Shown: piece by piece, positions 51,494 through 60,698 of the stretch
Numbering within the stretch: the first letter of the stretch is position 1
How the letters are laid out: every line of letters starts with the position of its first letter
Origin: Pseudoruminococcus_B sp937901805
GTDB lineage: Bacteria; Bacillota; Clostridia; Oscillospirales; Ruminococcaceae
Length of the DNA: 64,000 nt
NCBI GenBank assembly: GCA_963560245.1
Contig: CAUWNS010000002.1
Coordinates: 1 to 64,000, forward strand
Reading direction: 5' to 3'
Notes under the pieces: model-generated
Databases searched by the model: none
Seen by the model: only the letters and a program-made list of their open reading frames with translations
What the model was told of the DNA's origin: nothing
Position numbers and translations under genes: made by a program

Positions 51494-51736
51494 TCAGGAC
51501 ATCACTTCGTACTGGGAAGAAGCGGTTTCCTTGGTCGCATATTCAGACACGCCAAGCACTTTTACTTTCATTGGGCGCTGGCCCAAATTGATTTCGATGA
51601 TATCCCCAAGCTTCACATCATAGGACGCGCGGGCGACCTTGCCGTTCACACTGATCCGCCCGGCGTCGCATGCCTCGTTTGCAATGGTTCTGCGCTTGAT
51701 CAGGCGGGTAATTTTCAAATATTTATCCAATCTCAT
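51494..51736 (-). CDS. rqcP: S4-domain RNA-binding protein RqcP (YabO/Hsp15-like)
   Basis: An 80-residue protein that is essentially one S4 domain: MRLDKYLKITRLIKRRTIANEACDAGRISVNGKVARASYDVKLGDII. ATG 51736 is preferred over the longer frame because AGAGGA is placed correctly and this is the family start. RqcP works with RqcH on stalled 50S subunits to add alanine tails in ribosome quality control. In Bacillus yabO follows yabN (mazG) and spoVB in the same order as here. Confidence 0.93.
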   Translation of the reverse strand: MRLDKYLKITRLIKRRTIANEACDAGRISVNGKVARASYDVKLGDIIEINLGQRPMKVKVLGVSEYATKETASSQYEVMS

Positions 51737-51802
51737 AATCATTCCTCTTTTCTGCTGACAGTCCAGAAAGACCGTTTTTCCATACCGTTTACCAAAAGAA
51801 AA

Positions 51803-51824
51803 GGGCAGAGATTTTTCTCTGCCC
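51803..51824 (-). terminator. Hairpin terminator between HU and rqcP
   Basis: GGGCAGAGA pairs with TCTCTGCCC, with T-rich sequence after it on the minus strand. It probably limits read-through from the strongly expressed HU gene. Confidence 0.7.
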
Positions 51825-51841
51825 AAAAAAGATACCGGTTC

Positions 51842-52114
51842 TTATTTGATTGCGTCTTTGAACGCTTTGCCAGCCTTGAATACCGGAGCTTTGGAAGCCG
51901 GGATCGTCATAGCTTCTTTAGTTCTTGGGTTTCTTCCAGTTCTCTCTGCACGCTCTCTGATTTCAAAAGTACCGAAGCCAACGAGCTGAACCTTTTCACC
52001 CTTTGCAAGGGTCTCTGTAATGGATTCGATAACGGCTGCGACTGCCTTGTCGGCATCTTTTTTGGTGAGTTCTGCTTTTTCTGCAACTGCATTGATCAGA
52101 TCTGTTTTGGTCAT
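51842..52114 (-). CDS. hup: HU family DNA-binding protein
   Basis: A 90-residue HU protein with the whole family pattern: MTKTDLINAVAEKAELTKKDADKAVAAVIESI, VQLVGFGTFEIRERAERTGRNPRTKEAMTIPASKAPVFKAGKAFKDAI. The beta-arm proline (TIPAS) that intercalates into DNA is present. It acts as the main nucleoid protein. Between mazG and rqcP, as in many Clostridia. Confidence 0.97.
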   Translation of the reverse strand: MTKTDLINAVAEKAELTKKDADKAVAAVIESITETLAKGEKVQLVGFGTFEIRERAERTGRNPRTKEAMTIPASKAPVFKAGKAFKDAIK

Positions 52115-52187
52115 GGTTTAAAACCTCCGTTATTTTACACTTAAATTTATAAACAACGCGTTTTCAGAGGAATCCCTCTTTCGCGCT

Positions 52188-52991
52188 TTATAGCGTTTCT
52201 TTTGCTTTCACCTGTGCCCAATAGGCATTGAGCGTTTCCATCGGCAGTTGTGTGAGATCTTCTCCTTTTTCCTGCGCGATTTTCTGCATCTCTGCAAATC
52301 TGCGGATAAACTTCTCACAGCTGCATGTCAGCGCATACTCCGCATCGACACCGCAATGACGGGAAACATTGACCGCAGAAAACAGGACATCCCCCAACTC
52401 TTCCTCAATATTTCGCGAATCGCCCTTTTGAAGCGCGGCTTTCAGTTCCGCAATTTCACTCTCCAAATCAGAGAGCGCCTGAAGACTGTCCGTATAGTCG
52501 AATTTTGCACGCGCGGCGCGCTGGCCGATTTTTTGGCTGCGCATCAGCGCCGGAAGGGTGGCAGGCACACTGACAAGGGTATCCGCCGCGCTCTGCCCCT
52601 TTTGTTTTTGCTTAATGGCGTCCCAGTTTTTCAGGACATCTTCACTTGTATTCGCCACCACATCAGAAAAGATATGCGGATGACGCACGATCATCTTTTT
52701 GCAGATTCCGTCCGCCACATCGTCAAAAGTGAATTTTCCCTCTTCCCGACACATCTGTGCATGAAAAACCACCTGAAACAGCACATCTCCGAGTTCCTCT
52801 TTCATCAGTTCGTCATCGGACTGATCAATGGCTTCACAGACCTCATAGACTTCCTCGATAAAGTTCTGACGCACACTCTCATGCGTTTGCTCCCGATCCC
52901 ATGGACAGCCGTTTTCCGAACGGAGGACTTTGACAATCTCCAGAAGATCCTCCATGTGGTAATGCTCTTTCTTTTCAAAATCAACCGCCAT
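52188..52991 (-). CDS. mazG: Nucleoside triphosphate pyrophosphohydrolase MazG
   Basis: A 267-residue two-domain MazG that hydrolyses non-canonical or excess NTPs. The first domain has GCPWDREQTHESVRQNFIEEVYEVCEAID...EELGDVLFQVVFHAQM, the ExxE...ExxD metal site. The second repeats the pattern with DLESEIAELKAALQ...EEELGDVLFSAVNVSRH. Compared with Bacillus YabN, the N-terminal tetrapyrrole-methylase domain is absent. It follows spoVB by 40 bases. Confidence 0.96.
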   Translation of the reverse strand: MAVDFEKKEHYHMEDLLEIVKVLRSENGCPWDREQTHESVRQNFIEEVYEVCEAIDQSDDELMKEELGDVLFQVVFHAQMCREEGKFTFDDVADGICKKMIVRHPHIFSDVVANTSEDVLKNWDAIKQKQKGQSAADTLVSVPATLPALMRSQKIGQRAARAKFDYTDSLQALSDLESEIAELKAALQKGDSRNIEEELGDVLFSAVNVSRHCGVDAEYALTCSCEKFIRRFAEMQKIAQEKGEDLTQLPMETLNAYWAQVKAKETL

Positions 52992-53031
52992 AGTCCGTCC
53001 TCCTCACAATGACCGCGAAATCATTCTTATC

Positions 53032-54783
53032 TTAACCGATAAACCCGCGTTTTTCAAGGGCTTTTGCGATTTTTTCTCCCTTTGGAAGCATAAGGACGTC
53101 ATCTTTTTGCAGGGTTTTTGTGACAAGCAGAGCAATCAGATAAATTCCACCTCCCAAAATCACCGCCAAAACTGTCGCAGTCTTTTGTCCAATCACTCTT
53201 GCAAGCAGGCCATAGCCCGCCCAGGCTGCTGCCACACACATTCCCCCACACAGGAGCGGTTTTATAAAAACGCTTCCCACATGGAAAGAAAGCTTTGTCA
53301 GGCGCTTCAGGCTGATAAGGCTTGCCAGCACAATAAACGCATAACACCCGATGGTTCCAACTGGGGCGCCCTGAATATTTACCTGTGGGATCGCAACCAG
53401 GACAAAATTCACCCCCAGTTTTATACCGGCGCCGATGAGCATAAATTTCACTGGCAGATCGGCACGCCCAATGGCCTGGAGAATGCTGTACACCGGGGAG
53501 GCAATCGCCACAAAAATCACGGCAATGCCCATTGTACGAAGCAGAGGGGCGGCAACCAGCACCTCCTGCGGACGGGCCCCAAACAGCAGATTCAGGATTG
53601 GCTCTGACAATACCGTGAGGCCAAGTCCCGCTGGAAGGGCGACCAGGGCAGTAATCCGGAGCACGGATTCGATGTTCTTTTGCGTCTCCCGCCGGTTCCG
53701 GCGCGTCCAGGCAGTTGTCACCGAAGGCAGGGCGCTGACGCCAAAAGTAACGGTAATGGAGGGAACCAGATTAAAAATAGTCACTGCCAGCCCCTGATAA
53801 CAGCCCCAGAGATAGTTTGGCAGTCCTGACAGCTCCATATTCTGCGGAACCATCCCCTCATACATGGATAGGATCTCCTTGGGGGCGGAAGTGATGGCCG
53901 CGCCCAACCGGTTCATGACAGAAAACAGATCCACAATGGAAGTCAAATTTGTCACCAGCGAACCCAGGCATACCGGTACGGCAATCACAACCAGCTCCTT
54001 GAGCAAAATCCTTCTTCCCTGAGGGGGCGGAGCGCGGTGTAGCTCCTTCTCTTGAATACCATCCCCCAGGATTTTGTGCCGTACCATCAAAAAAAGCATG
54101 CCGAAACAGGTGCTCAACGTCACACCCGCTACTGCCGCCGCAGCGGCAAATTGCAGTACCAAAAGATCCGCCTGCTGCTGATTCGCGGCAAACCGGCCGA
54201 AAACCAGCCCCGTACTGCGATAACTCTGCCTGCCATAGAAGATGGCGGCATAGCTTAGTCCCAAACCGAGCACAAGCTTCACAGCGGCCTCAATCACCTG
54301 AGAAACCCCTGTAGGATACATATTGCGCAATCCCTCATAATAGCCGCGGTAGGCCGCCATAACACAGCTGAAAAACAGGGCGGGGGAGATGGCAGCCACT
54401 GCCCAAAATGCACCCGGGTTTCCGGACAGCCTGACAAATGCGCCGCTTCCCAGCAGTATGACGCCAAGCCCCGCCAGACCCGCCACGGCCAGAAACAATC
54501 TGGACAGCGAAAAAATGCGGCGGACGTCCCGGTATCTGCCTGCCGCGGCATTGGCGGCTACCACCTTGGAAACTGCAACGGGAAGGCCCGCCACTGCCAG
54601 CGCCACAATGGGATTGTACAATCCATAGGCAGTCGTAAAATACCCCATACCCTCTCCTCCAATCAGAATGGAGAGAGGGATTTTAAAAACCGCTCCAATG
54701 AGCTTCACCACCACAGTCGCCGCCGCCAAAATCAACGCGCCGTGCAAAAAGCTCTGTTTGTTCCTGCTCCTGTCCTGCCGCAT
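53032..54783 (-). CDS. spoVB: SpoVB/MurJ-like polysaccharide flippase (MOP superfamily)
   Basis: A 583-residue protein with about fourteen membrane spans. The opening is typical: FLHGALILAAATVVVKLIGAVFKIPLSILIGGEGMGYFTTAYGLYNPI. Later blocks are VAGLPVAVSKVVA and SALPSVTTAWTRRN. ATG 54783 is chosen because GGCGGTG precedes it; the frame is open to 54885. SpoVB acts in spore cortex assembly, probably flipping lipid-linked precursors. Adjacent mazG, hup and rqcP genes support SpoVB rather than vegetative MurJ. Confidence 0.9.
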   Translation of the reverse strand: MRQDRSRNKQSFLHGALILAAATVVVKLIGAVFKIPLSILIGGEGMGYFTTAYGLYNPIVALAVAGLPVAVSKVVAANAAAGRYRDVRRIFSLSRLFLAVAGLAGLGVILLGSGAFVRLSGNPGAFWAVAAISPALFFSCVMAAYRGYYEGLRNMYPTGVSQVIEAAVKLVLGLGLSYAAIFYGRQSYRSTGLVFGRFAANQQQADLLVLQFAAAAAVAGVTLSTCFGMLFLMVRHKILGDGIQEKELHRAPPPQGRRILLKELVVIAVPVCLGSLVTNLTSIVDLFSVMNRLGAAITSAPKEILSMYEGMVPQNMELSGLPNYLWGCYQGLAVTIFNLVPSITVTFGVSALPSVTTAWTRRNRRETQKNIESVLRITALVALPAGLGLTVLSEPILNLLFGARPQEVLVAAPLLRTMGIAVIFVAIASPVYSILQAIGRADLPVKFMLIGAGIKLGVNFVLVAIPQVNIQGAPVGTIGCYAFIVLASLISLKRLTKLSFHVGSVFIKPLLCGGMCVAAAWAGYGLLARVIGQKTATVLAVILGGGIYLIALLVTKTLQKDDVLMLPKGEKIAKALEKRGFIG

Positions 54784-54924
54784 ATCCTGCACCGCCTTTT
54801 CCTGCCGGCTTCTTACCGGCATCCGATATCCCGCCCATTCCCAGGGCGGCTTCGCGCCCCTATTTACAGAATCGGGTATCTCCACTATTTTTATTCAGGA
54901 TATGGGACAAATTATGCTCCGTGC

Positions 54925-56163
54925 TTAAACTTCTGCGGTAATCCGTGCAAACCTCTGCCGGCACTCCCAAAGGGCGCGCTCCAGATCCAGGGTAAGGAAA
55001 TTTCCATCCCGGAAGATTACCTCTCCATCGACCATAGTCAGGACGATATCCCTGGAGTTCGCTGCATACACCAGGGAATTTGCCGCGTCCAAAAATGGGG
55101 TAAAGGCCGGAGTGTCCATGTTGATTACCGCCAGATCTGCCCGGTTCCCCACCTTCAGGCTTCCGCAGTCCAGGCGCTGCTGAGCCTTTGCTCCGGCCAC
55201 AGTCGCCATGGACAAAACCTGTGCCGCTGTCCCGAGGGCCGGATTGCCTGTACTCCCTTTCATCAGTAGGCTCGCATCCTGCATTTCCTCCAATAAATCC
55301 AGGTTATTGTTGCTGGAGGTGCCGTCTGTTCCAATTCCGACGGAAATCCCCGCCTCCAGATACCGGGCGATTGGGGCTATCCCGCTGCCGAGTTTCAGAT
55401 TGCTCTGCGGACAATGGGCAACCGTTGCGCCGTGTTCCGCAAACAGGCGGAAATCTTCTTCCAGCCAGACGCAGTGCGCCGCTGTCACCGGCACATCAAA
55501 GACTCCTAATGAAGCAAGGTACTGCGTAGGGGTCATCCCCTGATGTCTGGCCTTGCACTCTTCATGCTCCAGTTTTGTCTCGGACAGATGCACCTGATAC
55601 CCTAGATGATAGGCTTTGGCCAGTTCCAGTTCCTCTCTGGCCTTTTCTTCCGTGGTGGTGTATTCACTGTGCAGGTTGGCATCGCAACGGATACGGCCGT
55701 CGGCCGCTCCATGATATGCCAAAACCCGTTTTTCCCCGCCCGGCGCTGCGAGATTGAGTTTCATCCCGCTATCAATCGCTGCACGGGCCACTCCATCTGG
55801 GAACAAATACATATCGCTTGCCGACACCGTCCCGCACCGGATCATCTCTGCAAAGCCAAGCAGCGCCCCCCAATAGGCGTCCTCATCCGTCATATGGTTT
55901 TCAAAGGGAAAGACCCGCTCTGTCAGCCATCGCTGGAGGGGGAGCCCTTCCCCGTAGCCCCGCAGCAGCGTCATTGCCGCATGGGTATGGAGATTATAAA
56001 ACCCACTGACCAGCAGTTTGTTTTTCCCGGGATAAACTTCTCCGTCATATTCCTCCGGCGGAGACGGCGAAATGCTCTGAATCCTCTCATCTTCCACAAG
56101 AACATACTGGTGCGGCTTTGTACGAAAATCCTCATCCAAAACTGTAATATCTGAAAACAGCAT
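54925..56163 (-). CDS. MTA/SAH deaminase-like amidohydrolase
   Basis: A 412-residue enzyme of the SsnA/MtaD group that removes the amino group from 5'-methylthioadenosine, S-adenosylhomocysteine or other adenosine derivatives. Metal-site motifs are NLHTHAAM, QVHLSET, AAHCVWL, and GTDGTSSNNNLDLLEE, and the end is KVGNRADLAVIN. ATG 56163 follows AGAGGTG; a coupled ATG at 56181 overlapping the phosphorylase stop is an alternative. It lies directly after a purine nucleoside phosphorylase, so the two may salvage nucleosides in sequence. Confidence 0.92.
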   Translation of the reverse strand: MLFSDITVLDEDFRTKPHQYVLVEDERIQSISPSPPEEYDGEVYPGKNKLLVSGFYNLHTHAAMTLLRGYGEGLPLQRWLTERVFPFENHMTDEDAYWGALLGFAEMIRCGTVSASDMYLFPDGVARAAIDSGMKLNLAAPGGEKRVLAYHGAADGRIRCDANLHSEYTTTEEKAREELELAKAYHLGYQVHLSETKLEHEECKARHQGMTPTQYLASLGVFDVPVTAAHCVWLEEDFRLFAEHGATVAHCPQSNLKLGSGIAPIARYLEAGISVGIGTDGTSSNNNLDLLEEMQDASLLMKGSTGNPALGTAAQVLSMATVAGAKAQQRLDCGSLKVGNRADLAVINMDTPAFTPFLDAANSLVYAANSRDIVLTMVDGEVIFRDGNFLTLDLERALWECRQRFARITAEV

Positions 56164-56177
56164 TGTTACACCTCTTT

Positions 56178-57020
56178 TCATTGCTCATCCGGTATTTTCT
56201 GTAAAATACCGGAGAGCAGTGCAGCGGCCGTATCTGCCACACGGTTTGCCTGCTCGACCACCTCGCCGTCCGCCAGTTCTCCGGAGGCAATTCCTGCGGC
56301 AAGATTTGTCACGCAGGACAGGCCCAGCACCTGCATGCGGCACTGGCGGGCCGCAATCGCTTCAAAGACGGTGGACATGCCCACTAAGTCCGCGCCAAGT
56401 ACTTTCAGCGCGCGGATTTCCGCCGGGGTTTCATACTGGGGACCTGCCATAAAGGCATAAACCCCCTCTTTAAGTGTATAACCCATTTTCCGCGCACAGT
56501 CCTTTGCAATCCCACGCAGACAGGCGCTGTAGGTATCCGTCATATCGAAAAAGCGCTCCCCGAACTCCGGAAGATGCGGACCGACCGCGGGACTCAGTGA
56601 AGACAATTTGATATGATCGCGGATCAGCACGATATCTCCCACATGCAGATGTTCCCCAATGCCGCCGGCAGCATTTGTGAGCACCAGGTTGCGTACGCCC
56701 AGCAGATGGAGCACCCGTACATAGTAGGCAACCTGTTCCGGGGTATATCCTTCATAAAAATGGGTTCTCCCGGAAAGCAGCAATAGCTCCTGTCCGGAAA
56801 GCTGTTTAAACAGCAGTTTTCCCTGATGGGAGGGATTGGTAGAGACTGGGAAGTGAGGGATCTGTGCATAGGGAAGTTCCGTACAGGCTGCAAGCCGACT
56901 GTCTTCCAGTTTCGATGCAAGGGTATGAAACCCGCTCCCCAACACAATCGCAGATTTCCCTACAGTTCCTGCCTTTTCCAGAATAAATTCCGCGCTTTCC
57001 CGGTATTCACACAACTGCAC
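56178..57020 (-). CDS. Purine nucleoside phosphorylase (PNP-I)
   Basis: A 280-residue trimeric-type phosphorylase that splits inosine and guanosine with phosphate. Motifs are VLGSGFHTLA, the phosphate-binding RTHFYEGY, LTNAAGGI and the family signature AGPQYETPAEIRALKVLGADLVGMSTVFEAIAARQC. The E/N purine-site residues (SCVTNLAAGI) are present, favouring 6-oxopurines. Coupled to a deaminase downstream that could feed it inosine-type products. Confidence 0.95.
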   Translation of the reverse strand: MQLCEYRESAEFILEKAGTVGKSAIVLGSGFHTLASKLEDSRLAACTELPYAQIPHFPVSTNPSHQGKLLFKQLSGQELLLLSGRTHFYEGYTPEQVAYYVRVLHLLGVRNLVLTNAAGGIGEHLHVGDIVLIRDHIKLSSLSPAVGPHLPEFGERFFDMTDTYSACLRGIAKDCARKMGYTLKEGVYAFMAGPQYETPAEIRALKVLGADLVGMSTVFEAIAARQCRMQVLGLSCVTNLAAGIASGELADGEVVEQANRVADTAAALLSGILQKIPDEQ

Positions 57021-57054
57021 ACTGATTCATCCTTTCTTTTATCCGGTTTTGATA

Positions 57055-57090
57055 GAAAAAAGCGGGGGCAAACCGCTGTTCACCCCCGCA
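57055..57090 (-). terminator. Terminator after the zinc-ribbon gene
   Basis: On the minus strand TGCGGGGG pairs with CCCCCGC over a 14-base loop, then TTTTTTC. It separates the zinc-ribbon gene from the phosphorylase. Confidence 0.8.
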
Positions 57091-57102
57091 AAATGCTCCT
57101 TA

Positions 57103-57579
57103 TTACTTCTGCTGCGCGTCAGTATCGCTGTCCGGCGTATTGGAGTCGGTAACGTCATCCGACTCCTCCACTGCTGCGGCGGCTTCCCGGCGTTCTTCTT
57201 TCTCATAGAATTCCTGAGAGTCCATATCCAGCCGGACGCCGCATTTTGCACAGTAGACCGCATCATCCGGATTGGTATACAGGCAGTTTGGACAGGTGAC
57301 GGTACGCCGTACCTCATTGATCTGGGCGTTGATCTGGCTGATTTTTGCAACCAGGGCGTCAATTTCCGAAATACATTCTGCAATAGAATCCTCATGACCG
57401 ACACCGCTCTTCGCCGCATCATAGACAAGGTTTCCAATTTCATTGTATTTCTTATCAATCTGTGCGTTCAATTTCACACTTTCCATTTTCAGCTTAGAGA
57501 GTTCCACGGTTTCCCCGGCCTTTTTTGCCGTGATATTGGCAACGCTTTTCGCTGTATTCAAAATATCATCTATAACTGA
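57103..57579 (-). CDS. Coiled-coil protein with C-terminal zinc ribbon
   Basis: A 158-residue protein. ATG 57579 is the start with GAGAGG upstream. An amphipathic helical N-terminal half (residues about 5-95, SKLKMESVKLNAQIDKKYNEIG and EIDALVAKISQINAQINEVR) predicts a coiled coil. It is followed by a zinc ribbon CPNC...CAKC at about 98-118 and a Ser/Asp-rich disordered tail. Homologues with this layout occur in many Clostridia but have no known function. Confidence 0.82.
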   Translation of the reverse strand, partial: SVIDDILNTAKSVANITAKKAGETVELSKLKMESVKLNAQIDKKYNEIGNLVYDAAKSGVGHEDSIAECISEIDALVAKISQINAQINEVRRTVTCPNCLYTNPDDAVYCAKCGVRLDMDSQEFYEKEERREAAAAVEESDDVTDSNTPDSDTDAQQK

Positions 57580-57681
57580 CATAAGGGTACGCCTCTCTTT
57601 CCACGGCGATTTCAAGCCGTATTCTTGTCTCCATTATATCGGGCTGCCCGTTTTTTTTCAACTATCTTTAGAAAAACCTTA

Positions 57682-58620
57682 TCAACCGATAAACTCCCTA
57701 AGCAAGGAATCCTCCGGAATCTGCCCGGCGCCGATATCCTCAATCAGTTCCAGGGCTCTGCATAAACTGAGCAGTTTTTCCCGATGTGCAGCGTCCAGTT
57801 CCTGCTCGCAGAGCGGAAGGAGAAAATGGTGGAACACACAGGGCTCGTAGAGATGGAGCGTATCGATCTGTGCATCTGCCAGCCCTTGATAGGGCTTAAT
57901 GTACTTCCTTTCCCCTTCACAGACTTGATCCCACATGTCAAATGTAACCTGCACCGGGCTTGCACGGAACTTAAGATCCCGCACCAGGCGGCGCATCAGA
58001 CGGATATCCTGTTTGGAAAGCAGCCCCTCTCCATCCAGCGCATAATCCGTATGTACACTGGCATATATACGGTAAAAATTGTCAGCATCCCCGTGGGGCA
58101 TTAAAATCGGGTTGAGGGCATGGATTCCCTCCACAATCAAAATATCATTTTCCCTGAGAGCAATATGGTGCCGTTCTTTCATGCGGGAAACGGTTTCAAA
58201 ATCAAAAACAGGAAAATCCGCCTCCCTTTTTTCAATCAATTCATGAAAACACTCGTGCAGGCAGTCGATATCCAGCGCATAGACACTCTCATAGTCCGTG
58301 GTGCCGTCCTCTCGTTTTGGATAAAAATCATGGTTCTTATAAAAATTATCCAGGGAAACCACATGCGCTCCAACACCAAGGCCTTGAAGCTGCTCACGCA
58401 GTTTACAGGCAGTCGTCGTTTTGCCTGACGCGGACGGGCCGGCAAGCAGTACAACTGAATACTTCCCCGCGCCGCGTTTGAGCGTTTCCGCAATCTGCGC
58501 TACCCCATAGCGGTAATTTTCCTCGCTCAGCGCAACAACTCGTCCGGGATCTTCACGCACTCTCCTGTTCAGGGAAGAAACGTCCACATGGAATTGGGAC
58601 GGATTACAGGTAGTTTTCAT
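57682..58620 (-). CDS. Uridine kinase-like nucleoside kinase
   Basis: A 312-residue P-loop kinase. Walker A is AGPSASGKTTTACKL, and the substrate block VSLDNFYKNHDFYPKREDGTTDYE and the IVEGIHALNP strand match the uridine kinase/phosphoribulokinase family. It is longer than standard Udk, with an N-terminal extension of about 45 residues. Its start overlaps the end of hemZ by 17 bases. Confidence 0.9.
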   Translation of the reverse strand: MKTTCNPSQFHVDVSSLNRRVREDPGRVVALSEENYRYGVAQIAETLKRGAGKYSVVLLAGPSASGKTTTACKLREQLQGLGVGAHVVSLDNFYKNHDFYPKREDGTTDYESVYALDIDCLHECFHELIEKREADFPVFDFETVSRMKERHHIALRENDILIVEGIHALNPILMPHGDADNFYRIYASVHTDYALDGEGLLSKQDIRLMRRLVRDLKFRASPVQVTFDMWDQVCEGERKYIKPYQGLADAQIDTLHLYEPCVFHHFLLPLCEQELDAAHREKLLSLCRALELIEDIGAGQIPEDSLLREFIG

Positions 58621-60076
58621 AAAAGGAGATCACCTGCTCTTTCCTCTGTAAAATTTCATCGAACCGCCGGCTGTAATCATGGGCAAATTTGAAATTGAAA
58701 ATCCGTTCAATGTAGTTCGTATCCTGGTTTTTCATTTTTGTTACGCCTCCAGCGCCCGCTGCGAGTATTGTATGCGTTTCATCCATGATATATACGTTAT
58801 ACAGCCCATCGGTCTCCCCTTTGGCATACCCGACGTTTTCCAGATTGTCAAGCATATTTTTCTGACGGTACAGATAGTAAGGATGGTACCCGTTTGCGAA
58901 CAGCGTATCCTGTGCAAAGTCCACCATTTGGGGCACTACATCTTCATTGTCCGCAACCGCTGCATAACCGCCCGCCTGGGACAGGGTAGCCGCACGCTTA
59001 ACAGACAGGGTATGTACCGTAACATTTTCCGGGGAAAGCTGCATCAGTGTGGACAAAGTGCGCTGGAAGCCCTCCAAGGTATCCCCCATCAGCCCGGCAA
59101 TCACATCGGTGTTGATATTGGTAAAGCCGAGTTTCCTGGCCAGATCAAAGGCCTCCAGGAATTGTTTTGCCGTATGTTTTCTCCCAATCTGTTCGAGCAC
59201 ACTGTCCTCCAGCGTCTGGGGATTGATGCTGATACGGGAAATCCCATGCGCCCGCAAAGCATACAGCTTATCCGCATCAATGGTATCCGGACGCCCGGCC
59301 TCTACAGTGTATTCTCTGCACGCGGAGAGATCAAAGGACTGTTCCACCGTACGCAGCACCTCATCCAGCTGGGAAGGGGAGAGCGTCGTCGGCGTGCCTC
59401 CTCCAAAATAGACGGTATCCAGTCTCAGACCAAGGGATTTGACGATCTCCCCTGTCCGTTTCAGCTCCCGGCAGAGCAGATGCACATAATCCGGAATCAG
59501 CTTTTTCTGTTTTCCCACTGCCTGGGAGACAAAGGAACAATAATGGCACCTGGACGGGCAGAAGGGAATCGAGACATAGAGGCTGAATGAATCTCGGCTG
59601 ACCCCCTGCAAAATCGGGGTCTCATGGTCACAGGTGGCAAGACAAAGTCTCGCTTTCTTTTCACTGACAAAGTACCGCTGCTGCATGGTGCGAAGAATCG
59701 AGAGATCATCCATCCCCTCCTCCCGCATAGCGCGCACCAATTTGACCGGGCGCACGCCGGTCAGCATTCCCCAGGAAAGAGTTTTCCCGGTAAAAGCGGA
59801 AAGCATCTGATAAAGCAGGGCGCACAGCCGGTATTCCATTTCCTTTTGCGTGCTGTTCTCAGGAATCAGCACCTGTTCGCTGCGCTGTGTCCCTTCTATA
59901 TGGAGGAACACCTCGGCAGTAGACCCTACCGCCCGGCGGGAAACCCGGGTAAGAATATAATTCTTCTCCTGTGTCTGATCGCCCTCAATCACCTTTGCCT
60001 TGTCCAGGGGAAAAAACATATTGCAGAGGTTTTCCGTCTCGTAGCGGAATGTATGTCCATCAATCAATAAAATCAT
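58604..60076 (-). CDS. hemZ: Oxygen-independent coproporphyrinogen III oxidase-like protein HemZ
   Basis: A 490-residue radical SAM protein. ATG 60076 is chosen because GGGGG precedes it; upstream codons overlap the MBL gene. An N-terminal HemZ-specific region of about 160 residues precedes the radical SAM core with FCPSRCHYC (CxxxCxxC), VYFGGGTPTTL and ISINPQTLEDSVLEQIGR. Full heme genes are not seen, so it may serve a limited tetrapyrrole pathway. It sits in an overlapping operon with an MBL hydrolase and a nucleoside kinase. Confidence 0.92.
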   Translation of the reverse strand: MILLIDGHTFRYETENLCNMFFPLDKAKVIEGDQTQEKNYILTRVSRRAVGSTAEVFLHIEGTQRSEQVLIPENSTQKEMEYRLCALLYQMLSAFTGKTLSWGMLTGVRPVKLVRAMREEGMDDLSILRTMQQRYFVSEKKARLCLATCDHETPILQGVSRDSFSLYVSIPFCPSRCHYCSFVSQAVGKQKKLIPDYVHLLCRELKRTGEIVKSLGLRLDTVYFGGGTPTTLSPSQLDEVLRTVEQSFDLSACREYTVEAGRPDTIDADKLYALRAHGISRISINPQTLEDSVLEQIGRKHTAKQFLEAFDLARKLGFTNINTDVIAGLMGDTLEGFQRTLSTLMQLSPENVTVHTLSVKRAATLSQAGGYAAVADNEDVVPQMVDFAQDTLFANGYHPYYLYRQKNMLDNLENVGYAKGETDGLYNVYIMDETHTILAAGAGGVTKMKNQDTNYIERIFNFKFAHDYSRRFDEILQRKEQVISFYENYL

Positions 60077-60698
60077 AGTAATCCCCCATAAAAGGATTTG
60101 CACCGCGCTCATGCCCCAGCGTGGTAGAGAGTCCATGTCCCGGATAGACTATAAAATCCCCTCCCAGGGCAGAAAGCTTTTGCAGGGATTTTAAAATTGC
60201 CGCATGATCTCCGCCGGGCAAATCCGTGCGCCCGATACCTCCCTGAAACAGGGTATCGCCGGTAAACAAAACGCCGTCTGTTTGGTATACAACTCCGCCC
60301 GGCGTATGGCCCGGCGTCTCCAGCACATGCAGGCGGATTCCCCCGATTTCAAGGAGATCGCCTCCCTTTACCATGCGATCCGGAACAACCGGATCGTCAT
60401 TATAGCCCGGTACCTGCAAACCGGATTTTGTCATCGGTGAAGACAGCATGGGGGCGTCTTTCTCCCCAATGATCACATGCGCCCCAGTTGCTTTCCGAAT
60501 CTCGTTGGCCGCACACACGTGATCAAAATGGCCATGCGTCAACAGGATATACCGGATATCCAGGCCGTTTTCTTCTGCAAGGGCAAGGATTTTCCCTCCC
60601 TGCGCGCCCGGATCGATGACTGCGGCAATCTGGTTTTCCCCTTCAACGAGGTAGCAATTGGTCTGTATCATTCCAACCGGGAGTGAAAGCACTTTCAT
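60060..60698 (-). CDS. MBL-fold metallohydrolase (glyoxalase II-like)
   Basis: A 212-residue hydrolase. Zinc-ligand motifs are THGHFDH (about residues 54-60), the TPGHTPGG His, the FTGDTLF Asp and the YPGHG His. This YcbL/GloB-like group splits thioesters such as S-lactoylglutathione-type compounds, though the physiological substrate in Clostridia is not known. It overlaps the amidase gene by ATGA and hemZ by 17 bases. Confidence 0.93.
   Translation of the reverse strand: MKVLSLPVGMIQTNCYLVEGENQIAAVIDPGAQGGKILALAEENGLDIRYILLTHGHFDHVCAANEIRKATGAHVIIGEKDAPMLSSPMTKSGLQVPGYNDDPVVPDRMVKGGDLLEIGGIRLHVLETPGHTPGGVVYQTDGVLFTGDTLFQGGIGRTDLPGGDHAAILKSLQKLSALGGDFIVYPGHGLSTTLGHERGANPFMGDYYDFID

Noticed and set aside
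58679..59590. A 303-codon plus-strand open frame
   Set aside because: It is antisense to hemZ, which has full radical SAM motifs; the open frame is a by-product of codon use.
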